A DNA stretch of 64,000 nt from Alphaproteobacteria bacterium (GTDB lineage: Bacteria; Pseudomonadota; Alphaproteobacteria; Rickettsiales; SXRF01), in NCBI GenBank assembly GCA_025360605.1, contig JANYBV010000009.1:1-64000 (forward strand), in the 5' to 3' direction. Within the stretch, counting starts at the first letter, position 1; every line of letters begins with the position of its first letter. Shown one piece after another: positions 29,284 through 37,345 of this stretch. The notes below the pieces were generated by a model. The model saw nothing but the letters and a program-made list of their open reading frames with translations. It ran no database searches and was not told the DNA's origin. A program made the position numbers and the translations under genes.

Positions 29284-29715
29284 ATTCTAGACGATTGGGA
29301 GATGGTGTCTAGCCGTAACTACCTGCCGCTGTTACTACTCAGATTGTAGATTCTAGACGATTGGGAGATGGTGTCTAGCCGTAACTTATTCTCCGATACG
29401 ACACAGATGCTTTCAATTCTAGACGATTGGGAGATGGTGTCTAGCCGTAACGTGGTGATGGTGGCAGTTGCTGCTGCTTGAATTCTAGACGATTGGGAGA
29501 TGGTGTCTAGCCGTAACTTGTCGATGCAGATACGCAGAATTTTCAAAATTCTAGACGATTGGGAGATGGTGTCTAGCCGTAACGGACTGCCGCTACTACT
29601 AAAGGCACAGTTGATTCTAGACGATTGGGAGATGGTGTCTAGCCGTAACTATTAGAAGTCCGAAGCGGTTACGTGGATAATTCTAGACGATTGGGAGATG
29701 GTGTCTAGCCGTAAC
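29284..29715. CRISPR. CRISPR array, seven 36-bp repeats, six 30-bp spacers (type II)
   Basis: The repeats are at 29284-29319, 29350-29385, 29416-29451, 29482-29517, 29548-29583, 29614-29649 and 29680-29715, all identical as read. Each begins ATTCTAGACGATTGGGAGAT on the plus strand and ends GTCTAGCCGTAAC. Every spacer is exactly 30 bases. A 36/30 pattern next to cas2 fits type II-C. On the minus strand the repeat starts GTTACGGC and ends CTAGAAT, the usual type II orientation, so crRNAs are probably read leftwards. CTAGAC and GTCTAG inside the repeat form an inverted pair. I see no cas9 or anti-repeat (tracrRNA) in the window. ORFs across the array are repeat artefacts. Confidence 0.97.
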
Positions 29716-29868
29716 GCTATGCATCTGGCAGATACGCCAACAGTACAATTGCAGGCGCCTGATAAGCCGATAGAGATTAACCTCAATGTCAATATCGAGC
29801 AGCATGTAAGGGTTTCAATCGAGAAAGACGTCAAGCAGGCAATTGCAAAAAACAAGGAAATATTTTAG
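29716..29868 (+). pseudogene. ynbE: 5'-truncated ynbE-like lipoprotein gene
   Basis: Directly after the last CRISPR repeat the plus frame reads TPTVQLQAPDKPIEINLNVNIEQHVRV and ends EIF-stop. This matches the mature part of YnbE, a small outer-membrane-linked lipoprotein encoded with ydbH and ydbL. The signal peptide and lipobox Cys are missing: the frame enters the repeat and meets TAG in the last spacer. ATG at 29698 (in the repeat) or 29719 could start a non-secreted fragment. ydbH is not present upstream. Confidence 0.75.
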
Positions 29869-29877
29869 GGAAACCAT

Positions 29878-30204
29878 ATGAAACCACGCTTTTTGACACT
29901 ATTGGCCGCTTTAGGTGTGCTGATTGCGTATCCTGTATTTGCCCTCGATCTGCATCAGGCTCGTAGCTCAGGCATGGTGGGTGAGAAACTGGATGGCTAT
30001 GCATCCGCTCTAAAAGATACTCCCGAAGTCGATGCCTTAGTGGCAGACGTTAATGCTAAGCGTAAGCAGGAATATGCCCGTATCTCTAAGCAAAATGGCC
30101 AGCCTGTCGATGTGGCAGCTAAATTGGCGGCGGCACAAATCATCAATGGCCTGGAGCCAGGCAGTCCTTATCAGGACGAGAATGGCAACTGGAAAACCCG
30201 CTGA
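29878..30204 (+). CDS. ydbL: YdbL-family (DUF1318) periplasmic protein
   Basis: A 108-residue protein with a signal peptide (LAALGVLIAYPVFA, cleavage near residue 23) and the DUF1318 pattern: LHQARSSGMVGEKLDGY, LVADVNAKRKQEYARISKQNG and AAAQIINGLEPGSPYQDENGNWK. In E. coli the ydbH-ynbE-ydbL proteins form an envelope complex with the AsmA-like YdbH. It starts nine bases after the ynbE remnant, so the native operon was cut from its 5' side. Confidence 0.88.
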   Translation: MKPRFLTLLAALGVLIAYPVFALDLHQARSSGMVGEKLDGYASALKDTPEVDALVADVNAKRKQEYARISKQNGQPVDVAAKLAAAQIINGLEPGSPYQDENGNWKTR

Positions 30205-30233
30205 TTTATCAGCAGTGGTTTAGTCTAATCTGC

Positions 30234-30623
30234 TTAATGCTGGCAGGTAACATTCCTGGTCGGAATATATTGATTACCCACCAGGGCGCCACCCACGACG
30301 CCACCAATTATAGCTGCCGTATTGCCGCTACCTTTGCCAATCTGACTGCCTACAAGTCCTCCCGCGGCACCGCCTGCTACGGTGCCAACAATATTTTTAT
30401 CGTCACAGGCTGGCTGCTGAGGCTGTGCCGCCGCCATTTGCTGAGAGTGTCTTTTGGGTTGCAATTGGGCGGTCGTATTAGAAACAGCGTTTACTGGCGT
30501 ATTAGAAACGGTATTTGCTGGTGTGGCTTGTAATGATTCTCGCGTAGTATAGGAAGCTATTGCAGCTGCACCCCCCATCAACAAAATGACCGCTGCAGTT
30601 GCACCGATGAGTTTTTTATCCAT
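30234..30623 (-). CDS. Glycine-zipper membrane/envelope protein
   Basis: The 129-residue product starts with a hydrophobic segment (residues 6-24), then a Thr/Asn/Gln-rich linker. Its C-terminal half has a double glycine zipper (VGTVAGGAAGGLVGSQIGKGSGN and IIGGVVGGALVGN) as in the Rickettsia 17-kDa antigen and SlyB families. It is probably an envelope protein; the exact role is unknown. It ends 29 bases from ydbL on the opposite strand. Confidence 0.75.
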   Translation of the reverse strand: MDKKLIGATAAVILLMGGAAAIASYTTRESLQATPANTVSNTPVNAVSNTTAQLQPKRHSQQMAAAQPQQPACDDKNIVGTVAGGAAGGLVGSQIGKGSGNTAAIIGGVVGGALVGNQYIPTRNVTCQH

Positions 30624-30867
30624 AAAAGTAACTCCCTGATTTATAGGTTTCTAACATTTCATAATAGCCGAGCGTATATAAGGAACCTATGTGTATATTA
30701 AAACCCGCTATATCACTAAGAGTTTCTTTGTTATAAGAAATCAATAAGAAAACGGTTTTATTCATCTAACAAATTATTAATCCAGCGGCCACGCGAAGGT
30801 AGGCATCATTGCGCTATGTTTGTGACACTACCGCAAAGTAGAGATAAACAAATTAGAAAGGTTTTTT

Positions 30868-31257
30868 ATGAACAAGGCATATATTTTACTCGCATCAGTA
30901 GCAGCTTTCGCTTTGAACGCTCCTGCTTTCGCAGCTGATGAATCCATGAAAACAGAAACCAAGATCGAAAAGGATTCAAAAGGCAATTACGATGAAAAAG
31001 ACAAAACCGTAACCAAAGACGCATCAGGTAAAACCGTCGATGAAAAGAAAGTCGATGTTGACGTAAATGCTAAGGGCGAAACTGATAAAACGGTAAAAAC
31101 CAAGCATGTGCACAGCAAGGGTCTCTTGCATAAGGATGATAAGGTAACCACCAAGGATACCGAAAAGACCAAGGATGGTCAGGTGACCGCCACCCACGAA
31201 AAGAAGGTCGATGGCAAGACTGTGGAAAGCACCACTGAAACTGCGCCTAAGCAGTAA
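30868..31257 (+). CDS. Secreted Lys/Asp/Thr-rich repeat protein
   Basis: The 129 residues begin with a clear Sec signal (ILLASVAAFALNAPAFAAD). The mature part is highly charged and low in complexity, with imperfect repeats of the type KTVDEKKVD, KGETDKTVKT, KDGQVTATHEKKVDGKTVES and a central HVHSKGLLHKDDK. It lacks Cys and aromatic residues apart from one Tyr, and is probably disordered in the periplasm. I recognise no family. AGAAAGG precedes the ATG, and a strong inverted repeat follows the stop. Confidence 0.75.
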   Translation: MNKAYILLASVAAFALNAPAFAADESMKTETKIEKDSKGNYDEKDKTVTKDASGKTVDEKKVDVDVNAKGETDKTVKTKHVHSKGLLHKDDKVTTKDTEKTKDGQVTATHEKKVDGKTVESTTETAPKQ

Positions 31258-31265
31258 TCGCCAGA

Positions 31266-31312
31266 TCAGGGATAGGGCATTGCAGTTAAAAGCTGATGTG
31301 TTCTATCCCTGA
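31266..31312. other. Inverted repeat downstream of the charged secreted protein
   Basis: TCAGGGATAG (31266-31275) and CTATCCCTGA (31303-31312) are perfect inverted copies with 27 bases between them. Inner CAT/ATG and CAG/CTG pairs can continue the stem. No T-run follows on the plus strand, so this may be an mRNA-stabilising structure or an operator rather than a terminator. Confidence 0.6.
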
Positions 31313-31326
31313 CAATGGAGGATCAT

Positions 31327-31478
31327 ATGAAAACATTGTTTTACTAAGTGCCGCTATGCTGATGCTTACCAGCTATTCGGCTTATGCTCGGAGCAACATA
31401 GTCATTGAAGGTAATTTCTTTGAACCGGCACCTGCATATGTGGTGGAACCGCCGCCCCCGCCCGCTTACCCAACATGA
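31327..31478 (+). pseudogene. Frameshifted small secreted protein
   Basis: ATG AAA at 31327, with GGAGG upstream, runs into a stop after six codons. Shifting frame after AC gives a signal-peptide-like sequence (IVLLSAAMLMLTSYSAYARSN) followed by EGNFFEPAPAYVVEPPPPPAYPT. One base appears to be missing after codon 2. The 3' end appears joined to the DUF2127 remnant described next. Confidence 0.55.
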
Positions 31479-31641
31479 ATTGATCGAAGATCCGGGGGAT
31501 TTAATTGCGAACTTGATACAACACACCACTGACCATATTTCAGTAAGCGGAAAGTTATTTGGCAGTGTCTATTTATTGGCTCACGGATTTTGCAAGGTTT
31601 TCCTGGTAGTATGCTTATTGCGCAATAAATTGTGGGCATAA
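31468..31641 (+). pseudogene. Fragment of a DUF2127 membrane protein gene
   Basis: The plus-strand frame ending at 31641 reads LTQHELIEDPGDLIANLIQHTT and then SVYLLAHGFCKVFLVVCLLRNKLWA before a stop. This matches the interior of DUF2127 proteins (the LTQHEL-EDP-DLIA and LLSHG-K--LV--LLRNKLWA blocks). Both the N-terminal and C-terminal parts are absent. It is a remnant fused to the proline-rich end of the previous broken gene. Confidence 0.65.
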
Positions 31642-31688
31642 AGGCGAGTTGGAATAGTGAAAAGACCTTTCGTATCCCGGTTGTGGCA

Positions 31689-32768
31689 TTAGTGCTTGCC
31701 GGACGATGATATGGGTATATGCCCGTGCCGATGATGAATATCTGGATAATGGGTATGGCTATGCGTCATCGGCTCATGCGCATGCGGATGGCTGTGTGGC
31801 TCAGTACCGTCCCACTCAAAATCATGCTTATGCTGATGGTGAGCATCGTGAAAATGTTTATGGTCATGCTCCATCGCTTCATGCCTATGGAGATGTTCGT
31901 GTCGTTCGGTCAGATGCAGCCATATACCGCCAGCCATTAGCGTTCCTGCCAGCCAAAAAGTTATCGCTGGGCTTTCCTGCATTAGTAAGAGTGAGATAGC
32001 AGCGCCGACGAAAGGAGCCAACGAAAAATAAGCACCGGTGCGCGCAGTTCCTAAATGACGCAGTGCCAGCACAAACATCACCAGGCTTAGGCCATAGCCA
32101 AGAAAACCAAGCAAGCCCGCCTGAGCCAGCAATGATACGGCAGGAAACCTATTGCCGAGCGCCAAGCCTATTGAAAGATTCACAATACCTGCAACAAGTC
32201 CTTTAATTCCTGCAATCTGTACCGGATCGCTGGCGGAAACTTTACGCGTAAGGTTATTATCGATGCCCCAACAGAAACATGCACCTGCCACCAACAAAGA
32301 ACCAATAGGCAGGCGCAAGCCATTAGCCTCTTGCCATGATAATGCTACACCACCCGCAATAATCAGCAGCATGCCAATAAAAATACGTCGGTCGAAATTC
32401 TCTTTGAACACGAACCATGCCAGCATCGAAGTAGCCACACCTTCCAAATTAAGCAATAGTGATGCACTGGATGCTGGCGTATATGTTAGACCGAACATTA
32501 AAAGTATCGGTGCTATGATACCGCCTGACAGAATAGCACCACTTAGCCAGGGCCAATCTTTGCGCGTAAGCATAGCTTCGGCTTTTGGTGCTTGCGCAGG
32601 TGCCAATCGGCGAAAAATCATCCAAAGCGAAAGGCCAAGACCCGATCCGGCATAAAGCAATCCTGCCAGCATTACAGGCGGCATATCTCCAACCAACAAT
32701 TTCGCGAAGGGAGTGCTTGCGCCAAAAAGGGCAGCAGCCGCTATGGCGTACAATATTCCCTTGTTCAT
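31689..32768 (-). CDS. EamA/DMT-family transporter with His-rich C-terminal tail
   Basis: Residues 1 to about 290 form a ten-helix drug/metabolite transporter (AAAALFGASTPFAKLL at the start, two EamA repeats). The last 70 residues are a polar tail with dozens of His in HxH and HDHKH patterns (residues about 291-359), which looks like a metal-binding cytoplasmic or periplasmic extension. Being the last gene of a metal-resistance block, it may export a divalent metal or a metal complex; this is inference. It follows the COG4280-like gene by two bases. Confidence 0.8.
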   Translation of the reverse strand: MNKGILYAIAAAALFGASTPFAKLLVGDMPPVMLAGLLYAGSGLGLSLWMIFRRLAPAQAPKAEAMLTRKDWPWLSGAILSGGIIAPILLMFGLTYTPASSASLLLNLEGVATSMLAWFVFKENFDRRIFIGMLLIIAGGVALSWQEANGLRLPIGSLLVAGACFCWGIDNNLTRKVSASDPVQIAGIKGLVAGIVNLSIGLALGNRFPAVSLLAQAGLLGFLGYGLSLVMFVLALRHLGTARTGAYFSLAPFVGAAISLLLMQESPAITFWLAGTLMAGGIWLHLTERHEHLHRHEAMEHDHKHFHDAHHQHKHDFEWDGTEPHSHPHAHEPMTHSHTHYPDIHHRHGHIPISSSGKH

Positions 32769-32770
32769 AC

Positions 32771-33523
32771 CTAATTCCTAATACTGTTGCCTTGAATCCA
32801 TTTGACCGATAGCAATGCGGCCATCAGCAGTCCAACCATAAGGCCGAGAATAGCCAGATCATCACCCGGCCATTCAAAACCGCTACCTTTGCCCATCCAA
32901 AAGATTCCGAAAGCTGATAAAATTACACCAACACCAAATTTAAGGCTGTTCTCAGGAATGCGCATCAATGGTCTATGGAGCAGCAGGCCAAGCCCTACTA
33001 CTACCAACATAGCTAAAGCAGCGCCTAAAGCAGCTGGAAGCAATGATGCTTCCGCAGCCCCTACCGCAACCACAATAAATACGACTTCCACTCCTTCAAG
33101 CACGACGGCCTTAAAGCCTGTGACCAGTGCAATCCAATCCCACCCCTGTACTTTACCGGTTCGCTTCATTTCGGACATTTCTTCTTGGTAGATGAGTGCC
33201 TGGTCATGCAGTGGCTTTCTACCCGCCGCCCTTAGCACGGCCTTGCGAAGCCAACTCATACCAAAAACAAACAAAAGCCCACCAAGGCTGATTTGTAGCC
33301 ATGCAATCGGAATAGGAAGATGACGCAGTAGCGGATTAAAAACAAGGACAAGTACAATAAGCAGCAATAATCCCGTTGCCGTTCCTAGCAGAACTGACCG
33401 CCAGCCGCGCGTCGCACCTACCGCCAGCACAATCGTAAGCGCTTCGACACATTCAACCAACGAAGCGAGAAAGGCAGCAAGCGACGACGTACTCCAATGC
33501 AACCATGCAATCATTTCTGGCAT
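32771..33523 (-). CDS. COG4280-like integral membrane protein
   Basis: The 250-residue protein has about six or seven membrane segments in two related halves. Each half has an acidic helix motif: LVECVEALTIVLAVGATRGW near residue 22 and KAVVLEGVEVVFIVVAVGAA near residue 138. This duplicated glutamate pattern resembles predicted membrane proteins of COG4280 and, more distantly, cation exchangers. The substrate is unknown; the neighbours suggest a metal. It sits between the Cu-ATPase and the EamA transporter. Confidence 0.6.
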   Translation of the reverse strand: MPEMIAWLHWSTSSLAAFLASLVECVEALTIVLAVGATRGWRSVLLGTATGLLLLIVLVLVFNPLLRHLPIPIAWLQISLGGLLFVFGMSWLRKAVLRAAGRKPLHDQALIYQEEMSEMKRTGKVQGWDWIALVTGFKAVVLEGVEVVFIVVAVGAAEASLLPAALGAALAMLVVVGLGLLLHRPLMRIPENSLKFGVGVILSAFGIFWMGKGSGFEWPGDDLAILGLMVGLLMAALLSVKWIQGNSIRN

Positions 33524-33618
33524 AACCGTATATCTCTCACTTAAGTATAAATATCATCGGTCCAAAGAAAACGGAAGCAACCGCGTGCCGTCACGACCAT
33601 CGTCATTACATATAGATA

Positions 33619-35997
33619 TTAAAGCTTAACTGACCGAAGCCGCAAGGAATTGATAATGACCGATACCGAGCTTAAGGCCATAGCTGCGCTTGCAATGATG
33701 GGGCTAAGCAATATGCCAAAGAACGGATACATCACTCCCGCTGCCAATGGCACGCCAAGCGCGTTATAAATAAAGGCGAAGAATAAATTCTGGCGGATAT
33801 TCTTCATCGTGGCACGGCTTAAATGCCTTGCACGCACGATCCCCATTAAATCGCCGTGCAATAATGTAATGCCTGCGCTTTCCATCGCCACATCGGCACC
33901 GGTACCCATAGCAATACCAACATCAGCCTGGGCAAGCGCAGGCGCATCGTTAATGCCATCCCCTGCCATCGCTACCTTGCGGCCTTGTTCTTGCAGTTTC
34001 CTGATCGCTGCGTTCTTTTGATCGGGCAACACATCGGCTTCTACTTCTTCGATTCCCACCTTTTTAGCTACTGCCATGGCCGTGGTTTTATTATCACCGG
34101 TTATCATAACGATGCGCAGTCCTTCGGCTTTCAATTGCTTGATGGCTTCGACAGTATTTTCCTTAATGGGATCGGCTACGGTTATAATACCTGCCGCTTT
34201 GCCGTCTATTGCTACAAACATGGCCGTATGGCCTTGCCCACGATAGCTATCTGCCTTGGTTTTGACGCCCGTTACCGCGATGTTTAACGACTCTAGTAAA
34301 GCAAGATTACCCAGCGCTACGCTTCGGCCATTAATTTTGCCGGTGACGCCTTTGCCAGTGACTGCCTGAAAATCCGTGGCGTTTATAAGCTGTGCACCTT
34401 TTGCTTCTGCACCCTTTACAATGGCTTCGGCCAGCGGATGCTCACTGCCGCGCTCTAGGCTTGCGGCAAGTGACAGGATAGTTACTTCATCAAAACCTTC
34501 GGCAGGTATCACATTCATGAGCTTCGGCTTGCCTTCGGTTAACGTGCCGGTTTTATCGACAATAAGCGTATCGACTTTTTCAAAGGTTTCCAATGCTTCG
34601 GCGTTTTTGATAAGAACCCCGGCTTTTGCACCTCTGCCAGTTCCCGCCATAATCGCCATGGGTGTAGCCAGTCCTAATGCGCAAGGGCACGCGATGATAA
34701 GAACGGCAACAGCATTCAATACGGCATAGCCGGGGCGTGGTTCCGGCCCGTAAATACCCCAGACTATACCTGCAATAATGGCTATCAATATCACCACCGG
34801 CACGAAATATCCTGATACCTTATCAGCCAGGCGCTGAATCGGCGCTCGCGAGCGCTGGGCTTGGCTCACCATATTCACGATCTGCGCCAGCAGTGTGTCG
34901 CCGCCAATCTTCTCCGCACGCATCGTGAAGCTGCCATAGCCATTAATTGTAGCACCGGTCACTTTGTCGCCTGGATGCTTTTCTACCGGTATTGGTTCGC
35001 CAGTAATCATGGATTGGTCAACGGAGCTTCCTCCCTCCAATACAACGCCATCGACCGGGATTTTCTCGCCGGGACGAACGCGTAAGGCATCACCGACCTG
35101 CACTTGTGAAAGTGGAATATCCTGCTCACTGCCATCGGCATTGACTTTTCGTGCCGTATCCGGTGCCAGCTTCAACAGTGCACGGATGGCATTGCCGGTT
35201 TGTGCGCGAGCTTTTAATTCCATTACCTGGCCAAGCAGCACCAATACCGTAATGACAGCCGCAGGCTCGAAATAAATCTGTGGCATGGCATCGCTGCCTG
35301 TCAACCCGGCCAGCAATTGCGGTGCAAGCGTGACAATCAAGCTGTAGATATAGGCCACACCGATCCCCATACCGACCAATGTGAACATATTCGAGCTTTT
35401 ATTTTTGAGTGATTGCCAGAAACGTTCAAAGAACGGCCAGCCACACCATAAGACTACCGGCGTGGCCAGCGCCAATTGCAGCCAGGCGGAGGAAGGAGTC
35501 ATTAGGAAACCATGCAACCCTTCCCATACGTGCGCACCCATGTTGATAAAGAGCAGCGGCAGGGAAAGAACACCAGATATCCATAAACGGCGCGTCATAT
35601 CGATTAGTTCATGATTAGGTGCCGTATCCAACGAGACTTTCTCTGGCTCTAGCGCCATTCCGCAAATTGGGCAGTTACCGGGCTTTGGCTGCCGCACCTG
35701 TGGGTGCATCGGACAGGTGTACATCATATCCATGCTATCAGTAGCCACTGACAGCGGCGTTGGCTTTTCATGTGCGTGATCATGTTGGCAGCAGCTGGCA
35801 TGCACTTTAGTTGGCCGGGTATAATCGCCGGGGCTGGCCTTAAACTTATCGAGGCAGCGCTTGCCACAGAAATAGTAATCGTTATCGCCTAAATGATGCT
35901 TAAATTTAGACGTAGCCGGATCGACATTCATCCCGCACACCGGGTCTTTTACCGTGTTGGTGTCGGCGATGATGGGCATAGCATGTTGATGTTGCAT
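33619..35997 (-). CDS. copA: Copper-translocating P1B-type ATPase with YHS and heavy-metal-binding N-terminus
   Basis: This pump exports Cu(I) (or silver) from the cytoplasm using ATP. Of 792 residues, about 15-60 form a YHS-type domain ([20 protein letters not shown]), and about 93-120 a metal-binding [20 protein letters not shown] motif. The transmembrane CPC is at about 437-439 ([11 protein letters not shown]), the phosphorylated Asp is D481 ([10 protein letters not shown]), and the hinge [16 protein letters not shown] is near residue 690. There is no classical CxxC HMA domain at the N-terminus; the separate MerP-like protein at 36422 could supply metal. Confidence 0.93.
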   Translation of the reverse strand: MQHQHAMPIIADTNTVKDPVCGMNVDPATSKFKHHLGDNDYYFCGKRCLDKFKASPGDYTRPTKVHASCCQHDHAHEKPTPLSVATDSMDMMYTCPMHPQVRQPKPGNCPICGMALEPEKVSLDTAPNHELIDMTRRLWISGVLSLPLLFINMGAHVWEGLHGFLMTPSSAWLQLALATPVVLWCGWPFFERFWQSLKNKSSNMFTLVGMGIGVAYIYSLIVTLAPQLLAGLTGSDAMPQIYFEPAAVITVLVLLGQVMELKARAQTGNAIRALLKLAPDTARKVNADGSEQDIPLSQVQVGDALRVRPGEKIPVDGVVLEGGSSVDQSMITGEPIPVEKHPGDKVTGATINGYGSFTMRAEKIGGDTLLAQIVNMVSQAQRSRAPIQRLADKVSGYFVPVVILIAIIAGIVWGIYGPEPRPGYAVLNAVAVLIIACPCALGLATPMAIMAGTGRGAKAGVLIKNAEALETFEKVDTLIVDKTGTLTEGKPKLMNVIPAEGFDEVTILSLAASLERGSEHPLAEAIVKGAEAKGAQLINATDFQAVTGKGVTGKINGRSVALGNLALLESLNIAVTGVKTKADSYRGQGHTAMFVAIDGKAAGIITVADPIKENTVEAIKQLKAEGLRIVMITGDNKTTAMAVAKKVGIEEVEADVLPDQKNAAIRKLQEQGRKVAMAGDGINDAPALAQADVGIAMGTGADVAMESAGITLLHGDLMGIVRARHLSRATMKNIRQNLFFAFIYNALGVPLAAGVMYPFFGILLSPIIASAAMALSSVSVIINSLRLRSVKL

Positions 35998-36038
35998 AAA
36001 TTACATTAGGCGAAGGGTTATAAAGATGTTGCATGAGC

Positions 36039-36422
36039 TTATAGTAATCTCGGGGCGACAAAGGCGAAAAAGAAGCCAGTGGCATACATGACGACTGAAA
36101 AACAAAACACACCGAAGCTAATGCGCCTCAACCTTGCGCATGCTTTGGCTTTGGCGGGATCGGCGGGACATGGCGCGTTGCGATTCAGATAGCGCATGAT
36201 ACTAGAAAGCGTCAGCATCGTACCGGCGAAGACAAACAATCCTACTTTATGTTCCGATAGCCAGATTAATTGCGGCACATTGGAAACAATGCCTCCCAGT
36301 GCCGCGCCTGCACCGAGTGCTACGAATAAGGCAGGCAGGGCGCAACAAAAGAGCGTGCTGAATGACCCGAATAGCGCCAGTGTGGATACCAGGCCGGAAG
36401 CCGTGCGTTTTTCTGCGTGCAT
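36039..36422 (-). CDS. MerT-like metal transport membrane protein
   Basis: The 127 residues have three hydrophobic segments. The first contains a vicinal Cys pair (FSTLFCCALPALFVALGAG, residues about 26-27), and a loop carries a second pair (APCPADPAKAKAC). Both features are as in the mercuric transporter MerT, which passes Hg(II) from MerP across the inner membrane. No merA reductase is present in the window, so the metal is uncertain. It starts on the last base of the MerP-like gene (TAATG). Confidence 0.72.
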   Translation of the reverse strand: MHAEKRTASGLVSTLALFGSFSTLFCCALPALFVALGAGAALGGIVSNVPQLIWLSEHKVGLFVFAGTMLTLSSIMRYLNRNAPCPADPAKAKACARLRRISFGVFCFSVVMYATGFFFAFVAPRLL

Positions 36423-36706
36423 TACTTTCCTCTGGTTATGTTGGTAACCGTATATCCGGCATCGGTGAGCAGTTTAGTAATAGTCGCATCATCAAGCTTC
36501 TCTAAAGACTTAGTATCTATTGTAACAAGCTTGTTTTCCAAATCGACTTTGACGTTATCGACGGCGGGTTGCGCCTTAAAGGTTTTCTCAATGCCGGTAG
36601 CGCAGAAGGCGCAAACAAGGCCATTAACAGTAGCTTTAATGGTTTCGCCGTAAGCCGTGCCGGAAATGAGAGTCAATGTGATTAAAGCTAATAAAAGTTT
36701 GCGCAT
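36422..36706 (-). CDS. MerP-like periplasmic heavy-metal-binding protein
   Basis: A 94-residue secreted HMA-fold protein. The signal peptide (LLLALITLTLISGTAYG) ends near residue 20. The metal motif is VNGLVCAFCATGIEKTF with one CxxC, followed by VKVDLENKLVTI and DAGYTVTNI, as in MerP and CopZ-like domains. It overlaps the MerT-like gene by one base and lies upstream of the Cu-ATPase, so it may hand metal to either. Confidence 0.85.
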   Translation of the reverse strand: MRKLLLALITLTLISGTAYGETIKATVNGLVCAFCATGIEKTFKAQPAVDNVKVDLENKLVTIDTKSLEKLDDATITKLLTDAGYTVTNITRGK

Positions 36707-36715
36707 AATTCCTCC

Positions 36716-37345
36716 TTAGAATTGTAATTGCCAGTTAAACATGACCTGGTGATTACTGCTGTAACCAGCCTCCACCAAGGTTGTTTTGTAAAAGAATCGC
36801 ACCAGCGGTGTGATGACGCGAGTTTGATCTTTAGCCGGGTGGTTATCAAACTGCAGCATGAACCAGGTATTCAAATCATCGTAATTAGCCAGATATGGCG
36901 CAAATCCGACACGCGCGCGTTGCCACACCGATGTTTCAACATGATCGGCATACATGCCACGAATTTCGTAGGATGTAAAAATGCGCCTACTTTCATAATC
37001 TAGTAAAATGCTCGACCATGCGGAAAATCCGTCCGTGCCGTGATAGTGGGAATCTCCCGCACCGGTCATGTTAAATATATTTGCCTGTCCATCGGGCATG
37101 TTCCAGCGCTTGACCAGGTAATTGAACTGCGGCCCAAGGATTTTAAACTCTTTGCCGCCTTCTTCCTGCTTAGCATATAGGCCAACGGCATAATCTTTGG
37201 TAATCGTATAATCCAATGAAAGCGTATGTCCGGTTTCATCATTTTCCTGCATCACCATAATCCCACCTGGATAAGAAATAGGCTTTGCCTCTACAGCAAA
37301 AGGTAAGGCAATAATGGATAGCGTTGCGCACAATAATTGTTTCAT
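36716..37345 (-). CDS. Secreted hypothetical protein, probable outer-membrane barrel
   Basis: The ATG at 37345 has GAGGAA upstream and overlaps the merR stop by four bases; an in-frame start at 37387 would lie inside merR. The 209-residue product has a signal peptide (LLCATLSIIALPFAVEA). The mature part has alternating polar and hydrophobic strands with many aromatic residues and a C-terminal Phe (FNWQLQF), typical of outer-membrane beta-barrels. I do not recognise a named family. Its place between the regulator and MerP suggests a role in metal handling. Confidence 0.65.
   Translation of the reverse strand: MKQLLCATLSIIALPFAVEAKPISYPGGIMVMQENDETGHTLSLDYTITKDYAVGLYAKQEEGGKEFKILGPQFNYLVKRWNMPDGQANIFNMTGAGDSHYHGTDGFSAWSSILLDYESRRIFTSYEIRGMYADHVETSVWQRARVGFAPYLANYDDLNTWFMLQFDNHPAKDQTRVITPLVRFFYKTTLVEAGYSSNHQVMFNWQLQF

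Noticed and set aside
29319-29855. Minus-strand ORFs across the array encoding repeated LRLDTISQSSRI units
   Set aside because: The 66-base CRISPR period is a multiple of three, so a repeated peptide appears by itself. The repeats and spacers explain it fully.
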